Shown here in pieces: positions 42,801-50,744 of a stretch of DNA of 64,000 nucleotides; position 1 is the stretch's first letter, and each line of letters begins with the position of its first letter. Origin of the DNA: Candidatus Villigracilaceae bacterium (GTDB lineage: Bacteria; Chloroflexota; Anaerolineae; Anaerolineales; Villigracilaceae); assembly GCA_026645935.1 (NCBI GenBank), contig JAPKMP010000006.1:62001-126000 (forward strand). The letters run 5' to 3'. A model generated the notes under the pieces. The model was given only the letters and a program-made list of their open reading frames with translations. It was not told where the DNA came from and made no database searches. The position numbers and the translations under genes are program-made.

Positions 42801-43100
42801 TTCCCCGAACGCCGCAGATTGACACAAGTCTGTCTGAACGCATTGCAAGAACTGGCAATGTACCACCTCGCGATCCGTTCATCTAAACTAGCCATAACCT
42901 ACGTAGAAAAAGCCCTTGTCCTCGACCGGCTAAATGAAGACCTGTACTGCCTGTCCATGCGGACATATGCCGAACTGGGCGACCGCGCCAGCGTGGCAAA
43001 AGTCTACGCTGAGTTACAGTCTAGATTGAAGGTGGAATTGAATGCCAAACCCATGTCTGAAACGACAAGGCTTTATGATGAATTGATGAGGGAAATGTAG
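39882..43100 (+). CDS. MalT-type STAND ATPase regulator with C-terminal BTAD/SARP-type domain
   Basis: This is a 1072-aa regulator. The N-terminus LLRTKFLIPRPRPELLPRPR and Walker A SAPAGYGKTTLL are MalT-like; LIVLEDYHYV is the Walker B region. A TPR superhelix follows. Instead of a LuxR HTH, the C-terminus has an OmpR-like winged helix (VQCFGNFHVWLNGEEV...SAKARDLLAYF) plus a bacterial transcriptional activation domain (BTAD, from IDVDEFDLSIA). The layout is common in Chloroflexota. It is divergent from the ABC/nitrilase operon and most likely controls it in response to the transported compound. Confidence 0.92.
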   Translation: MKPSILLRTKFLIPRPRPELLPRPRLVDWLDSTSDKRLTLISAPAGYGKTTLLADFIHASTQPFAWYTLDAGDSDPTVFLTYLIEALRNMKRSPEPLTRAIGQTAQSLLDSAEATISPQRVLAVLVNELAEQIQTSWLIVLEDYHYVTSPVVHQLVDFLLENAPNGLRLIISTRMDPPLALARLRARGQLAELRASSLRFRDDEVSSWMQTNLPDISSENLNLLSEKTEGWVAALQIIRSSLSGRDAQDVNAMLSGLSGSQQFIFEYLADEVFKRLSDDLQEFLLRTSILQQMDASACNAVAGIQNSQSILEGLEKQNLFLTSLDPQKKWYRYHYLFREFLINRLGREGAELTIAVEKRAGAHYESQGELEASLSHYLTAKDFESAARVVSIFAADYVERGRVEVLHRYLSALPNDVMKANPELILQHGNTHWRLGQTGAAIAAFEDARSSFATQKNSSGVCRALTRLAEVNRAQGNYRQAETLSKEALSFADEDHAARAEALMSLAKSAGFLTGMDNGRQLAEEAVEEARLAEKHISALARANFLQSLGQICWWHGDPQATVRYCQEALQIAPEEFSPIGAQAYISLVTPYLYWREFDKALQYAERGLQIAQTLHLKELLPSAYTALGNALTRLGETARAEASLWQGMEIGQQLGLASYEQLMATGYLAYNLCGQGRVDEARQLAEGALWAYTGNPDTYEAYVCRSVLADVALENRQLDKAERLYGELVEVGERRQFRIPLAMVYFGLAYIYLETKRTASGIEFARKALRLIEASRTFQLFLDQGIRSQVVSEALIRAGEKSPFLERVLENLPERAAQVTVQDRHSIRVQCFGNFHVWLNGEEVSQERWVSAKARDLLAYFVTMRGEKSPADKVFDAIWGEKERTSRTAFHTALSRLRNALRAGDDSPRLILVEVGEYWLDSARFSIDVDEFDLSIAKARSASSSESAVEWYERAVTLYQGEYLQNLYYEWVFPERRRLTQVCLNALQELAMYHLAIRSSKLAITYVEKALVLDRLNEDLYCLSMRTYAELGDRASVAKVYAELQSRLKVELNAKPMSETTRLYDELMREM

Positions 43101-43115
43101 TTGCTTGTGAAACAA

Positions 43116-43145
43116 ATCGCCCTGCCCATTTATGGGCAGGGCGAT
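43116..43145 (+). terminator. Hairpin after the BTAD regulator gene
   Basis: Arms ATCGCCCTGCCCAT / ATGGGCAGGGCGAT (14 bp, perfect) around TT, starting 16 nt after the stop codon. Stable GC-rich stem without a clear U tract; a terminator for the regulator gene. Confidence 0.7.
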
Positions 43146-43419
43146 CAGGATCAAATAGAAGTTAGACTAGAACTGCAGGCCTATTTTTATACCCGTATAC
43201 ATGATGTATGCCACGCAGGACAACTGTTCATACAACTTTAAAAAAGCCAATATTAATAAGACACATAGCTCATAAATAGCTCTCTGTCTCGCTTATAGTA
43301 AATGTAGTTAGCATAAAATCCAATTAATTTGAGACAAATTTGTATATTTCTTTCAGCTGATGCGATTATTTTTTCGTCTCCCCGACTTAATTAGCAATCC
43401 CCATGTAGGATACTTGAAG

Positions 43420-43520
43420 AATGGTATCATCGCTCCATGACTAAAGCCACCGCCCAAGCGTTTTCTAATATCGCTTTCATCAAGTAGTCACACTCGATAC
43501 ATCATTAAACTAACTGTTAG
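43420..43520 (+). repeat. Dispersed repeat copy 3 (mvaD-N-terminus-like)
   Basis: TGGTATCATCGCTCC precedes ATG 43437, which opens MTKATAQAFSNIAFIK and a stop after 16 codons (TAG 43485-43487). The tail is diverged but keeps AAACTAACTG. The sequence up to the Lys codon is the same as in copy 2. The rest of the 43146-43652 interval, AT-rich, contains no gene that I can see. Confidence 0.75.
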
Positions 43521-43652
43521 ATGTGCCATTACTTCATATATTGCAAAATCAAGGAAGCCAGACTCAAAAGTTATCAGATAGAATTGCGTCAACAAATCAA
43601 AATATCTATTGTGCTGTGCGCACAGAGCACTAGTTTGGGTGATTTATTTATA

Positions 43653-44648
43653 TCACCCGCCGATCTGACTCATGCCGCGTTGTGAACCGGCGGGCCCGGT
43701 TGCGAGCATCTTGTGGTGCTGTGGTTTGTTGAGAATGGCTTGGCGATAATGATCGTCCAGGGGTTGCCCTAAGCGTACAGCCTCGCGTAACGAGATTTCA
43801 TTGGAATTATCGAGGCACGGTCGTAATTTCCCGTCCGCTGTAAGGCGAAGGCGGTTGCAGGTATCACAAAAATGTTCGCCAAGCGGTGAAATAAAACCCA
43901 CCGTGCCCAAAGCACCCGGAATACGAAACGTCCTTGCCGGACCGTTACCAATGACGGTTTGTACCGGTTGTATGTCGAACGCTGAAATCTGCGCGCGCAT
44001 CTCTTGTACAGAAACATATCGCTCGGAGGGAGTTGGAAAACCATCTCCCCAATCTTGTGTATTCCCGACCGGCATCAGTTCGATAAAGCGTACGTGCCAT
44101 TCATGTACAATGGTCAACCTGGCGAGGGCGGGTAATTCGTCGTCGTTGAGTCCGCGCACGATCACGGTATTCAACTTGATGGGCGCGAGATGCGCCCGTT
44201 CAGCAGCGGCAATCCCCTCCCAAACCTGGTCAATGTCTCCGCCGCGGGTGATGCGCGTGAACTTCTCACGGTCGAGCGTATCCAGACTGATATTGACACG
44301 GCTCAAACGCGCATCGGCGAGCGGCTGCGCCAGCCGTCCGAGCAGCATTGCATTGGTTGTTAGGCTTACTTCTTCGATATTTGGGATGGAGGCGATGCGG
44401 CGCACGATCTCAACGATGAGTGGATGCACCAACGGTTCGCCACCTGTCAATCTCACGCGCCTCACTCCCCACCTTGAAGCTGTTTCGACGACCCGCAGAA
44501 TTTCATCCGCTGAAAGTTGTTCCGCCCTCGGCTGCCATTGCAGACCGTCCCTCGGCATGCAATAAACACAACGCAGGTTGCAGCGGTCTGTGAGAGAGAT
44601 ACGCAGGTATGTGATCGAACGCCCGAATGGATCGATGAAGTCTTTCAT
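43653..44648 (-). CDS. moaA: GTP 3',8-cyclase MoaA (molybdenum cofactor biosynthesis)
   Basis: This is a 331-aa radical SAM enzyme catalysing the first step of molybdopterin synthesis, conversion of GTP to 3',8-cyclo-GTP. The N-terminal radical SAM motif is CNLRCVYC (Cys23, 27, 30), and the C-terminal second cluster is HFCDTCNRLRLTADGKLRPCL. The protein ends in GG, required in this family. The frame is open upstream to 45032 but runs inside the TauE/SafE gene; ATG 44648 overlaps the TauE stop (ATGA). It is the last gene of the FmdE-TauE-MoaA unit, which begins behind a structured leader. Confidence 0.95.
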   Translation of the reverse strand: MKDFIDPFGRSITYLRISLTDRCNLRCVYCMPRDGLQWQPRAEQLSADEILRVVETASRWGVRRVRLTGGEPLVHPLIVEIVRRIASIPNIEEVSLTTNAMLLGRLAQPLADARLSRVNISLDTLDREKFTRITRGGDIDQVWEGIAAAERAHLAPIKLNTVIVRGLNDDELPALARLTIVHEWHVRFIELMPVGNTQDWGDGFPTPSERYVSVQEMRAQISAFDIQPVQTVIGNGPARTFRIPGALGTVGFISPLGEHFCDTCNRLRLTADGKLRPCLDNSNEISLREAVRLGQPLDDHYRQAILNKPQHHKMLATGPAGSQRGMSQIGG

Positions 44649-45397
44649 GCGAATAAGGTGGTTAACCAATAGGTACCGACTGCAATCGACAGGATGGTGC
44701 CCAATGCGCGGCGCACACCTGAAATCGAGAACCGGATCGCCCCCAACCGACTGCCGATCAACGCGCCAGCCAGACCGAAGATCAGAAGCGAAACGCCGAA
44801 CTCGCCAAAATCCAGGGTTCCGTTTGCGACGCGGCCGAACAACCCGCTCAACGAATTGACGGCGATGAATCCTCCCGCAGATGCAGCGGCTTCCTTGGCA
44901 TTTCCCCATTGCATGAGAATGATAAGCGGTGAGAGAAAGATACCGCCACCGATGCCTATCATTCCCGAGAGCAGGCCAATGGCGGCTCCACTGATCAATG
45001 CGAGCCATAACGGGACCGGACGATGTTTCCAATTCGGTGCTTCGCTGATCACGGGGGCTAGAACCATGCGCAATGCAAGATAGGTCAACACCACATACAA
45101 TAAAGTTGTATATGTCTTATCGGTGAGCTTTATCGTGGCGCCCAGAAATGCCGCCGGGATCGAAGCCACAAGGAACGGAAGTAGCAACCGCAGGCGAAAA
45201 TGACCGGCGCGCATGTAATTCACAAACGATATGGACGAAACAAAGATGTTCAATACCAGGGCTGTGCTCGCCATGACCGCCACCGGAATGCCAAAAAAGC
45301 TCATGGCAACCAGGTACCCCGACGCGCCGCCAAAACCTGCGCTGGAATACAATAAGGCGATCACGAAAACAAGAAACGAGATCAGGATGTCTGTCAC
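44645..45397 (-). CDS. TauE/SafE family sulfite/anion exporter-like permease
   Basis: This is a 250-aa membrane protein with about eight helices in two repeats. ALLYSSAGFGGASGYLVAMS and SGMIGIGGGIFLSPLIIL are the two repeated Gly-rich signature loops of TauE/SafE permeases, which move sulfite, sulfonates or other anions. I choose GTG 45397, which overlaps the upstream stop codon as GTGA, over a longer start that would overlap the FmdE gene. Location between FmdE and MoaA suggests an anion (sulfur or oxyanion) role in cofactor supply, which is inference. Confidence 0.85.
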   Translation of the reverse strand: MTDILISFLVFVIALLYSSAGFGGASGYLVAMSFFGIPVAVMASTALVLNIFVSSISFVNYMRAGHFRLRLLLPFLVASIPAAFLGATIKLTDKTYTTLLYVVLTYLALRMVLAPVISEAPNWKHRPVPLWLALISGAAIGLLSGMIGIGGGIFLSPLIILMQWGNAKEAAASAGGFIAVNSLSGLFGRVANGTLDFGEFGVSLLIFGLAGALIGSRLGAIRFSISGVRRALGTILSIAVGTYWLTTLFA

Positions 45398-45999
45398 GGT
45401 TGTGAGTTCTCGAGGATGGGGAGTGAGACCGGGATTTGATAATAAGAATATCCGGCGCAGGGGCGACAAATGAAGATCCCTTCGTGGATGATCTCGCGTT
45501 CATTCATGATCTCTTCGCCGCACACTTCACACCGGACCCGGATGCCGGGCCTGGACACGATGGACTCTATTGTCGCTTTAAGTTGGACTTCCGTCACAGT
45601 AAGCATTTCGTCGTCCGGCATGATCTGGTAGGTTTTCATTTGAGCGAAATAATGGCGGGATTCATCCACGGCATATTTGCGGGCTTTCTCGCGGATGTCC
45701 AATGCGGGGGCTACACGGAAGGCGCGATGCGTTTCTGTATCGATGAATGTTGCGGCGGCTTTGCCATAGTCTTCGATCCGCAGGGTGCGATGACCGACAG
45801 TGCAATCTGTTGCAGCCGAAAGCCCGTCTACAAAGCAACCGTCGGTTTCGGCAATGGTCAGAATCCGTTTTGAGCGAAGGTTCGGACCGAGTTGCAATGA
45901 GCCAAGTCCCCTGAGTCCGATGCGAACGCCGAGAATCTGGCGCGGACATAGATGGGAATGAAGTTTCAAAGATTTTTCGAGCAGGGATTGAATATCCAT
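45394..45999 (-). CDS. FmdE family protein with C-terminal zinc ribbon
   Basis: This is a 201-aa protein of the FmdE (formylmethanofuran dehydrogenase subunit E) family. The N-terminal HSHLCPRQILGVRIG and the central ETDGCFVDGLSAATDCTVGHRTL motifs hold conserved His and Cys. The C-terminus has a four-Cys zinc ribbon (CEVCGEEI...CRPC). In non-methanogens its function is not firmly established, but it is repeatedly found with molybdenum or tungsten enzyme genes. It is the first gene behind the candidate riboswitch and couples to the permease gene. Confidence 0.88.
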   Translation of the reverse strand: MDIQSLLEKSLKLHSHLCPRQILGVRIGLRGLGSLQLGPNLRSKRILTIAETDGCFVDGLSAATDCTVGHRTLRIEDYGKAAATFIDTETHRAFRVAPALDIREKARKYAVDESRHYFAQMKTYQIMPDDEMLTVTEVQLKATIESIVSRPGIRVRCEVCGEEIMNEREIIHEGIFICRPCAGYSYYQIPVSLPILENSQP

Positions 46000-46044
46000 G
46001 GTCTTCCTCGTACCTGTTTGTTATGGAACGTCATGCGGGCGGGT

Positions 46045-46200
46045 AAAAAAACACCGCCTCGCGAAAGGAGACGGCACGGTATAATCACGCGTTCTCCTTT
46101 CCAAGTCCACCCCATTTGCATTAATGGGATTTCGGGAAGGCTGTTCCGTTTCCGGTTCAGCCCTTGCGCCTCGGGGGCGCCTGCCCGTTCCGTCATGACA
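46045..46200 (-). promoter_or_regulatory. Structured leader with terminator/antiterminator (candidate Moco-type riboswitch)
   Basis: On the minus strand, stems are visible in order: GCGCC-CCCGA-GGCGC, GGCTG-AA-CCG-GAAA-CGG-AA-CAGCC with a GNRA tetraloop, and CCCATT/AATGGG. The last part contains GGAGA (46093-46097) that can pair with TCTCC, and a terminator CCGTCTC-loop-GAGGCGG (46054-46074) followed by TGTTTTTTT. The two pairings exclude each other. The terminator lies 46 nt before the FmdE start, and moaA is downstream. A molybdenum-cofactor riboswitch is my best guess, not verified. Confidence 0.55.
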
Positions 46201-46344
46201 TTCGTTTTAGACCGAACAGATCGGAGCGTTGTTAATGGAATGAATTTCATCAATTCATTCTTTTGTATCATAGTGGATTTCCCCTCTTCTTACATCATCA
46301 ATCCGGGGTATTTTCGCCGTCACTCCAACGGGTGATGACGAAAA

Positions 46345-46560
46345 TCATTTAGTCAGGTCTTTGGTGGTCTTCTGAATTTCGTCGAGCATATCCAGTTCGG
46401 CTTTCAACTCGCTGGAAAGCGACGAGAAGTAGGACCTCAAATTGCGGACAAATTTACCGATCTCGCGCGCCGAACGCGCCAGTCGTTCCGGTCCGAGGAC
46501 GATGGCTGCCAGCAGGATGATGACGATCAGTTCATTGCCGCCAATTCCGAAAATATCCAT
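46345..46560 (-). CDS. tatB: Twin-arginine translocase TatA/TatB family subunit
   Basis: This is a 71-aa TatA/B protein: an N-terminal membrane helix (FGIGGNELIVIILLAAIVLG, with the FG-x-P/E hinge as LGPERL), an amphipathic helix (ARSAREIGKFVRNLR) and an acidic tail. The longer amphipathic helix and the Glu after the FG-like N-terminus favour TatB, but the TatA/TatB distinction is not safe by eye. It is the last tat gene, one base after the TatC stop region. Confidence 0.8.
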   Translation of the reverse strand: MDIFGIGGNELIVIILLAAIVLGPERLARSAREIGKFVRNLRSYFSSLSSELKAELDMLDEIQKTTKDLTK

Positions 46561-46561
46561 A

Positions 46562-47365
46562 TCAACCTCTGCCGACGATGGCGGCTAACAAGATGCTGAT
46601 CAGGTAAAGTCCCATCAGTGGAGCCATCACCAGCCCCATGTTGACCGGATCCACCGTGGGCGTGACCGCCGCGGCGACGAAAGCCATGCCTACGATGGCA
46701 TAGCGCCAGCCGCTTGCGAGTTGTTTTGCGGTGACGAATTTCATCTTTGCCAGGAACATGACGATCAAAGGCATTTCGAAGCAAACGCCGATCCAGAACA
46801 TCAGCCGGGTGATGAATTCGAAATAATTCTCAGGCCGCACCTGGGTGGTGATGCCCATGAAGCCGGTCAGGAAGGGAATGGCAGCCGGGAGCATAATGAA
46901 CCAGGTGAACGCGACTCCGCCTGCAAAGAGCAGGGTGGCAAGCGGGACCATGATAAGCAGCCAGAGACGTTCCTGACCCTTCAAGCCGGGCAGGATGAAT
47001 GCCATCACCTGGTAGACGATGAAAGGCATTGCAAGCACAAAGCCGCCCAGGAGCGAGACCTTCATGAAGATCGCGATATTTTCGGTCAACTCGATGGAGA
47101 CGAGATTCGATATGCCGCCGATGGGCGCCGCAAGATAGGAGATGATCTGCTCGGAGAAGGCGAAGCTGATGCCGGTGGCGACGATCAACGCAAGGAACGC
47201 CTTGAAGGTGCGGGAGCGCAACTCGTTGAGATGGGCAAGGAGTGGCGCCGAGCTCTCCATCTGGACGCTGGCTTTTTTGTGAGCGCGTCCGAGCGCGCGA
47301 AATATGCCGCGCCAGTTGCGTTTTTCCTTTTTCAGCGTGTTTACCTGCGCGTTCACGTGCGGCAT
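46562..47365 (-). CDS. tatC: Sec-independent protein translocase TatC
   Basis: This is a 267-aa six-helix membrane protein of the TatC family. LLAHLNELRSRTFKA is the conserved N-terminal cytoplasmic motif for Tat signal recognition, and SLLGGFVLAMPFIVYQVMAFILPGLKGQERL matches the central conserved block. A ~35-residue N-terminal extension precedes it. The ATG overlaps the tatA stop by one base (TAATG). It exports the folded Tat substrate DmsA encoded in the same island. Confidence 0.95.
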   Translation of the reverse strand: MPHVNAQVNTLKKEKRNWRGIFRALGRAHKKASVQMESSAPLLAHLNELRSRTFKAFLALIVATGISFAFSEQIISYLAAPIGGISNLVSIELTENIAIFMKVSLLGGFVLAMPFIVYQVMAFILPGLKGQERLWLLIMVPLATLLFAGGVAFTWFIMLPAAIPFLTGFMGITTQVRPENYFEFITRLMFWIGVCFEMPLIVMFLAKMKFVTAKQLASGWRYAIVGMAFVAAAVTPTVDPVNMGLVMAPLMGLYLISILLAAIVGRG

Positions 47366-47538
47366 TATCCGTTCTTATCGCCGGTTTCCGCCGGTTCCTC
47401 GTCGTCTTTCAAGCCCTTGCGAAAACTGGTGACGCCCTTGCCGATCTCACCGGCAATTTTACTAATACGCCCCACTCCGAAAAGCAGGAGGAGGATGACC
47501 AGTAGGATGATCAATTCGGGGGTGCCTAAATGAAACAT
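47365..47538 (-). CDS. tatA: Twin-arginine translocase subunit TatA
   Basis: This is a 57-aa TatA protein: MFHLGTPELIILLVILLLLFG with the FG motif before the amphipathic helix (GRISKIAGEIGKGVTSFRKGL) and a short acidic tail. It forms the pore of the Tat pathway. The frame is open to 47625, but the start at 47538 has an AGGAGAAAAGA box. It is followed directly by tatC. Confidence 0.92.
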   Translation of the reverse strand: MFHLGTPELIILLVILLLLFGVGRISKIAGEIGKGVTSFRKGLKDDEEPAETGDKNG

Positions 47539-47551
47539 CTTCTTTTCTCCT

Positions 47552-48877
47552 TTATATATCCTTCGATAGCCGAAATGCCTGCGGTGTGGTGACATCCACC
47601 TTGAGTTCCCGCAGGACCTGTTCATTATCGCGGGTTTCGATTACGTGACTGGCAATGCCCACGTCCACGTTCAACTTCTTCAAGCTGGTGATCTTATCGA
47701 CATGGAACTCCAGGCTGTTTTGTTTTTCATTGAATAAGTATTCGCGGTAACCCGATTTGTCGAATACCCGGCGAACGGATGGAATGTCTGCACCGAAGAC
47801 CTTGGCGGTCTTGAGGAAGTAATCGCGCTGTGAAAAATGGATGCGCAAGGGCAGGCGTTTTCTGCTGTTTTGTTTATAGAGCTGACCCGTGTGCTTGTTC
47901 TCCAGCGAACAATAATGCACGCCGAGCTTCAACCCTTTTTCGAGCGCAAAGTCGAGCAGTTCGAGGCAGACCACTTCGCTTCCCGCAATAGGGAGCCCGC
48001 CCGCGTACCAATAATCGTAGAGCACTTTGAAAGGCCTGGCTTTGACCTTGTATCCCTTTTCGCGGTAGGTTTCCACGTTATTGAGAGGGAAACAGAATTC
48101 CAACAAGTTGATGCCGAAGATCCCCAGTTCCTCGAGCCGCAAGAGAACATCCTTCATTTCTTCCAGCGTATCCGGCAGGACGGGCATTTCGACCATCACA
48201 TTCGGGATGTACTCGCGCGAAAGGGCGATGCTGTCGTAGGTATGAGTGTGACCTTTGGCGAGATCGTGCATGCGAATGCTGAAACGAATCTCAGTCAACC
48301 CGGATTGCTGCAGGGATTCGAGAATGGCACGGTCGATGTGATCTCCGCTCGTGTAGAGGCGGGTATGCGAATTTGGGTAAAGTTTGCGGGCTTGTTCGAA
48401 GAAACTGTACGTCTCTTCCTTGTGGAGGAGGGGCTCGCCGCCCGTTAACGCGATATGACCAAGCGCGGATTTGCCCGCCCGAGTCTCCTCAAGCTCCTTC
48501 ACCACATCGCGGGTGTGCTCGCGGAAGTATTCGTAATCTTCCTGGTTGGGGTTGAAGCAGTAAAAACAATCGCGGTGGCACTTCAAAGAGACGAAGAAAG
48601 TCGCGCTGCCTGTGCCGGTCTGGCAGGCGACGCAGGAAGGCGAGATGCGGTTGGTGTAGATGCTTTTATCGCTGTTGCGGATGGTCGCGCCTTTTTTTCT
48701 GAGGGTCTCCAATTTTTGAGCGACCAGTTCCGACGTGTCTTCAACGTCCACTTCCAGACCCATCGCACGCACCTGGTCCATGAAATCCTGATAGATCTGC
48801 ACGTAGATGTTTGCGTAATCGCGTAGTGCGGGGTTTTGGATCCGAGGAAGGGTAGTCTGGGTCACATCAATGATCAT
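47552..48877 (-). CDS. Radical SAM protein of the molybdoenzyme island
   Basis: This is a 441-aa radical SAM enzyme. The cluster motif is CHRDCFYC (Cys100, 104, 107), preceded by an additional SCVAC pair (Cys82, 85). ALTGGEPLLHKEE matches the SAM-binding GGEP motif. The second half has a conserved GVHYCSLENKHTGQ segment with one Cys, and no SPASM cluster is obvious. Its substrate is unknown. ATG 48877 overlaps the ferredoxin gene stop (ATGA). Position between polyferredoxin and Tat genes suggests a role in maturation of the reductase. Confidence 0.85.
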   Translation of the reverse strand: MIIDVTQTTLPRIQNPALRDYANIYVQIYQDFMDQVRAMGLEVDVEDTSELVAQKLETLRKKGATIRNSDKSIYTNRISPSCVACQTGTGSATFFVSLKCHRDCFYCFNPNQEDYEYFREHTRDVVKELEETRAGKSALGHIALTGGEPLLHKEETYSFFEQARKLYPNSHTRLYTSGDHIDRAILESLQQSGLTEIRFSIRMHDLAKGHTHTYDSIALSREYIPNVMVEMPVLPDTLEEMKDVLLRLEELGIFGINLLEFCFPLNNVETYREKGYKVKARPFKVLYDYWYAGGLPIAGSEVVCLELLDFALEKGLKLGVHYCSLENKHTGQLYKQNSRKRLPLRIHFSQRDYFLKTAKVFGADIPSVRRVFDKSGYREYLFNEKQNSLEFHVDKITSLKKLNVDVGIASHVIETRDNEQVLRELKVDVTTPQAFRLSKDI

Positions 48878-50049
48878 TGGCGCAACCCCTTTACGATTTT
48901 CTTCGGCAGCAAAGACCCAAACGGATGAGTGCGCCGATATGCGCACAGCGGGCATAACTTCACGCCCTCCCGCGCTGCCATCCATGACTTGCATCGCTCA
49001 CACTGGACCAGGGAGCCGGATGCAACGACCTGCGACTCTTCTTCGCCGAAGACTTGTTGAAAAGCGGGCTCATGATCGAGCGTGATCGCACCTGGCTGGC
49101 AGACATGATCGCAAAGATCGCACCCGATACAATTCTTCGGCGAGAAAGTGAGGGAGAATATCGCATTTTCATTGTTCTTTTCGAACCTTAATGCGCCGGT
49201 GGGGCAGGCACGCCCGCATGCGCCGCATGCAGTACATGCTTCTGAGATTGTGAGAGCGGCGAAGCCAAATCCAGTGAGGTTGACGGTTGATGAACTTTCG
49301 ATTCGATTTGATAACGCGGAGTTCATTCGCAATCGATCACGACCTGGCTGGCGTCCCGAAGCGACAACTCCCTTTTCCATGGCGCGCGCAAGGGCGATCT
49401 GCCCCTGCTTTGCCATCATGCGGAAGAGGTCGCGGCGGGAGAGCGGCGGGTTCTTTGCGTTCCAGAGAGTGCGCTCCACCGGCGATTGAATCTCGTCCAC
49501 GCATTCGACTGAAGAATCATTTTTCCATGCGGAGGTGAAGCGGGCGGCGCGCCGGGCTTGGGAGTGAATCTCAGGGTGAAGCGAATGCCACTTGCAGTCC
49601 GCACAGGTATCGGCGCGGAGAGTGAGGCGTCTGATCCCAAGGTTCGAGAGGGTCAACAATGCGCCGGTTCCCAAGCCTGCAAGACATCCGCGAATTTGAA
49701 TCCCAATGGCTTCGGGGTTTGTCGCGGTTTCAGGGTGCGGATGGAGTCCGCAAAACAGTTCGACCGGTTGGTCTTCGACATGCGCGGCGCAGGTCAACAG
49801 GTCTGCCACATCATCGTCCGCGTGGAAAGCGCCCACAGGGCAGACGGGCAGGCATGCCATGCAGGATTCGCAAATTTTAGAATTGAGTGTGGGGGGCTTG
49901 CCGGTTGTGATCGCCTGAACGGGACAAATATCGAAACACGCCGCGCAATCCGAATGCCGATCCTGAGTGTGCAGGCAGCGTTTCGATTCGAGGGTGATCT
50001 CTGAGCGGTCGATTGCAGCAAACCGTTCAGCGGCGTTCAGCAGACTCAC
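48874..50049 (-). CDS. Polyferredoxin-like 4Fe-4S protein with C-terminal zinc-ribbon-like end
   Basis: This is a 391-aa protein with an N-terminal ferredoxin pair (CAACFDICPV and CESCMACLPVCPVGA), a central region with Cys/His (CADCKWH), and a second pair near the C-terminus (CTACGACGRACPTGA and CIGCDLCDHVCQPGA), then CERCKSW...CPLC. Four clusters and a metal-binding tail are expected. GTG 50049 overlaps the TorD stop (GTGA). No Tat or Sec signal is seen, so it probably serves as a cytoplasmic electron carrier for maturation or for the radical SAM enzyme. Confidence 0.87.
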   Translation of the reverse strand: MSLLNAAERFAAIDRSEITLESKRCLHTQDRHSDCAACFDICPVQAITTGKPPTLNSKICESCMACLPVCPVGAFHADDDVADLLTCAAHVEDQPVELFCGLHPHPETATNPEAIGIQIRGCLAGLGTGALLTLSNLGIRRLTLRADTCADCKWHSLHPEIHSQARRAARFTSAWKNDSSVECVDEIQSPVERTLWNAKNPPLSRRDLFRMMAKQGQIALARAMEKGVVASGRQPGRDRLRMNSALSNRIESSSTVNLTGFGFAALTISEACTACGACGRACPTGALRFEKNNENAIFSLTFSPKNCIGCDLCDHVCQPGAITLDHEPAFQQVFGEEESQVVASGSLVQCERCKSWMAAREGVKLCPLCAYRRTHPFGSLLPKKIVKGLRQ

Positions 50050-50744
50050 AATGAAACTTCCTTTGGCATTTTGATCCGCAATGCTTCGGCGGCAGCGAAC
50101 AATGCGCCGTGGGTGAGGTGGGCAATGCCGCGGTAAAAATCGGTGGCGGCGTGTTTCTTGACAAGTTTCGCCCAGGCGGGTCCCCAGCATAAAAGGTGAT
50201 TGAAAAGAAAATCGCGTTGGGCTTGCAGGAGTTCGTTCAATTTCATTTCATCACCCTGTTCAGCCGCTTGGAATGCGAGCGAGGCAAGGTGGGCGACGAA
50301 AGATAGTTCCAGCCCGATATGATCGTCCGGCTCGTTGTTGATCCGCTCTGCCTGTAAGCCGAAGCGGGCATACCACTCGCGGATCTTCAGGGTCTGTTCC
50401 TGAAAAAGCAATCTTTTTTCGCTGGTGTAAACAGACTCCCACATTGGCGCGGGAACCTTGTTCAGCCCGATGAATAGATTCAAGTGATCGTCTTTTACCG
50501 CTTTGAATTGGGCGGAGTCCAACCCCTCTTTGTTTTCTTTTGTCCAGCGTAGCAGCAGTTCGACGCCGTGCAACGTTTCGTTTTGTTCCGCCGCAAAGGG
50601 GACTTCGATGAACACATCGTCGCGGATGAGCGACTCGAGCCAGGCTTTATCCGGCTCGGTGTAAATGATCTTCCCCAGCAGCCCGAACAGCAGTGATTCT
50701 CCGAAGAGGGTGGTTTTCAACTCATTCATCACGATTGCCTGCAT
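50046..50744 (-). CDS. TorD/DmsD family chaperone for molybdoenzyme maturation
   Basis: This is a 232-aa helical protein with the TorD signature EPDDHIGLELSFVAHLA (E-P-x-D-H...E). These chaperones bind the Tat signal peptide of a molybdoenzyme and delay export until cofactor insertion. The target is most probably the DmsA-like protein at 55303-57768. A GGAG box lies 7 nt before ATG 50744, inside the end of the WD40-haem gene, so translation is coupled. Confidence 0.9.
   Translation of the reverse strand: MQAIVMNELKTTLFGESLLFGLLGKIIYTEPDKAWLESLIRDDVFIEVPFAAEQNETLHGVELLLRWTKENKEGLDSAQFKAVKDDHLNLFIGLNKVPAPMWESVYTSEKRLLFQEQTLKIREWYARFGLQAERINNEPDDHIGLELSFVAHLASLAFQAAEQGDEMKLNELLQAQRDFLFNHLLCWGPAWAKLVKKHAATDFYRGIAHLTHGALFAAAEALRIKMPKEVSL

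Noticed and set aside
44649-45032. N-terminal extension of the MoaA frame
   Set aside because: It lies wholly inside the TauE/SafE gene; the radical SAM domain begins at ATG 44648, which overlaps the preceding stop.
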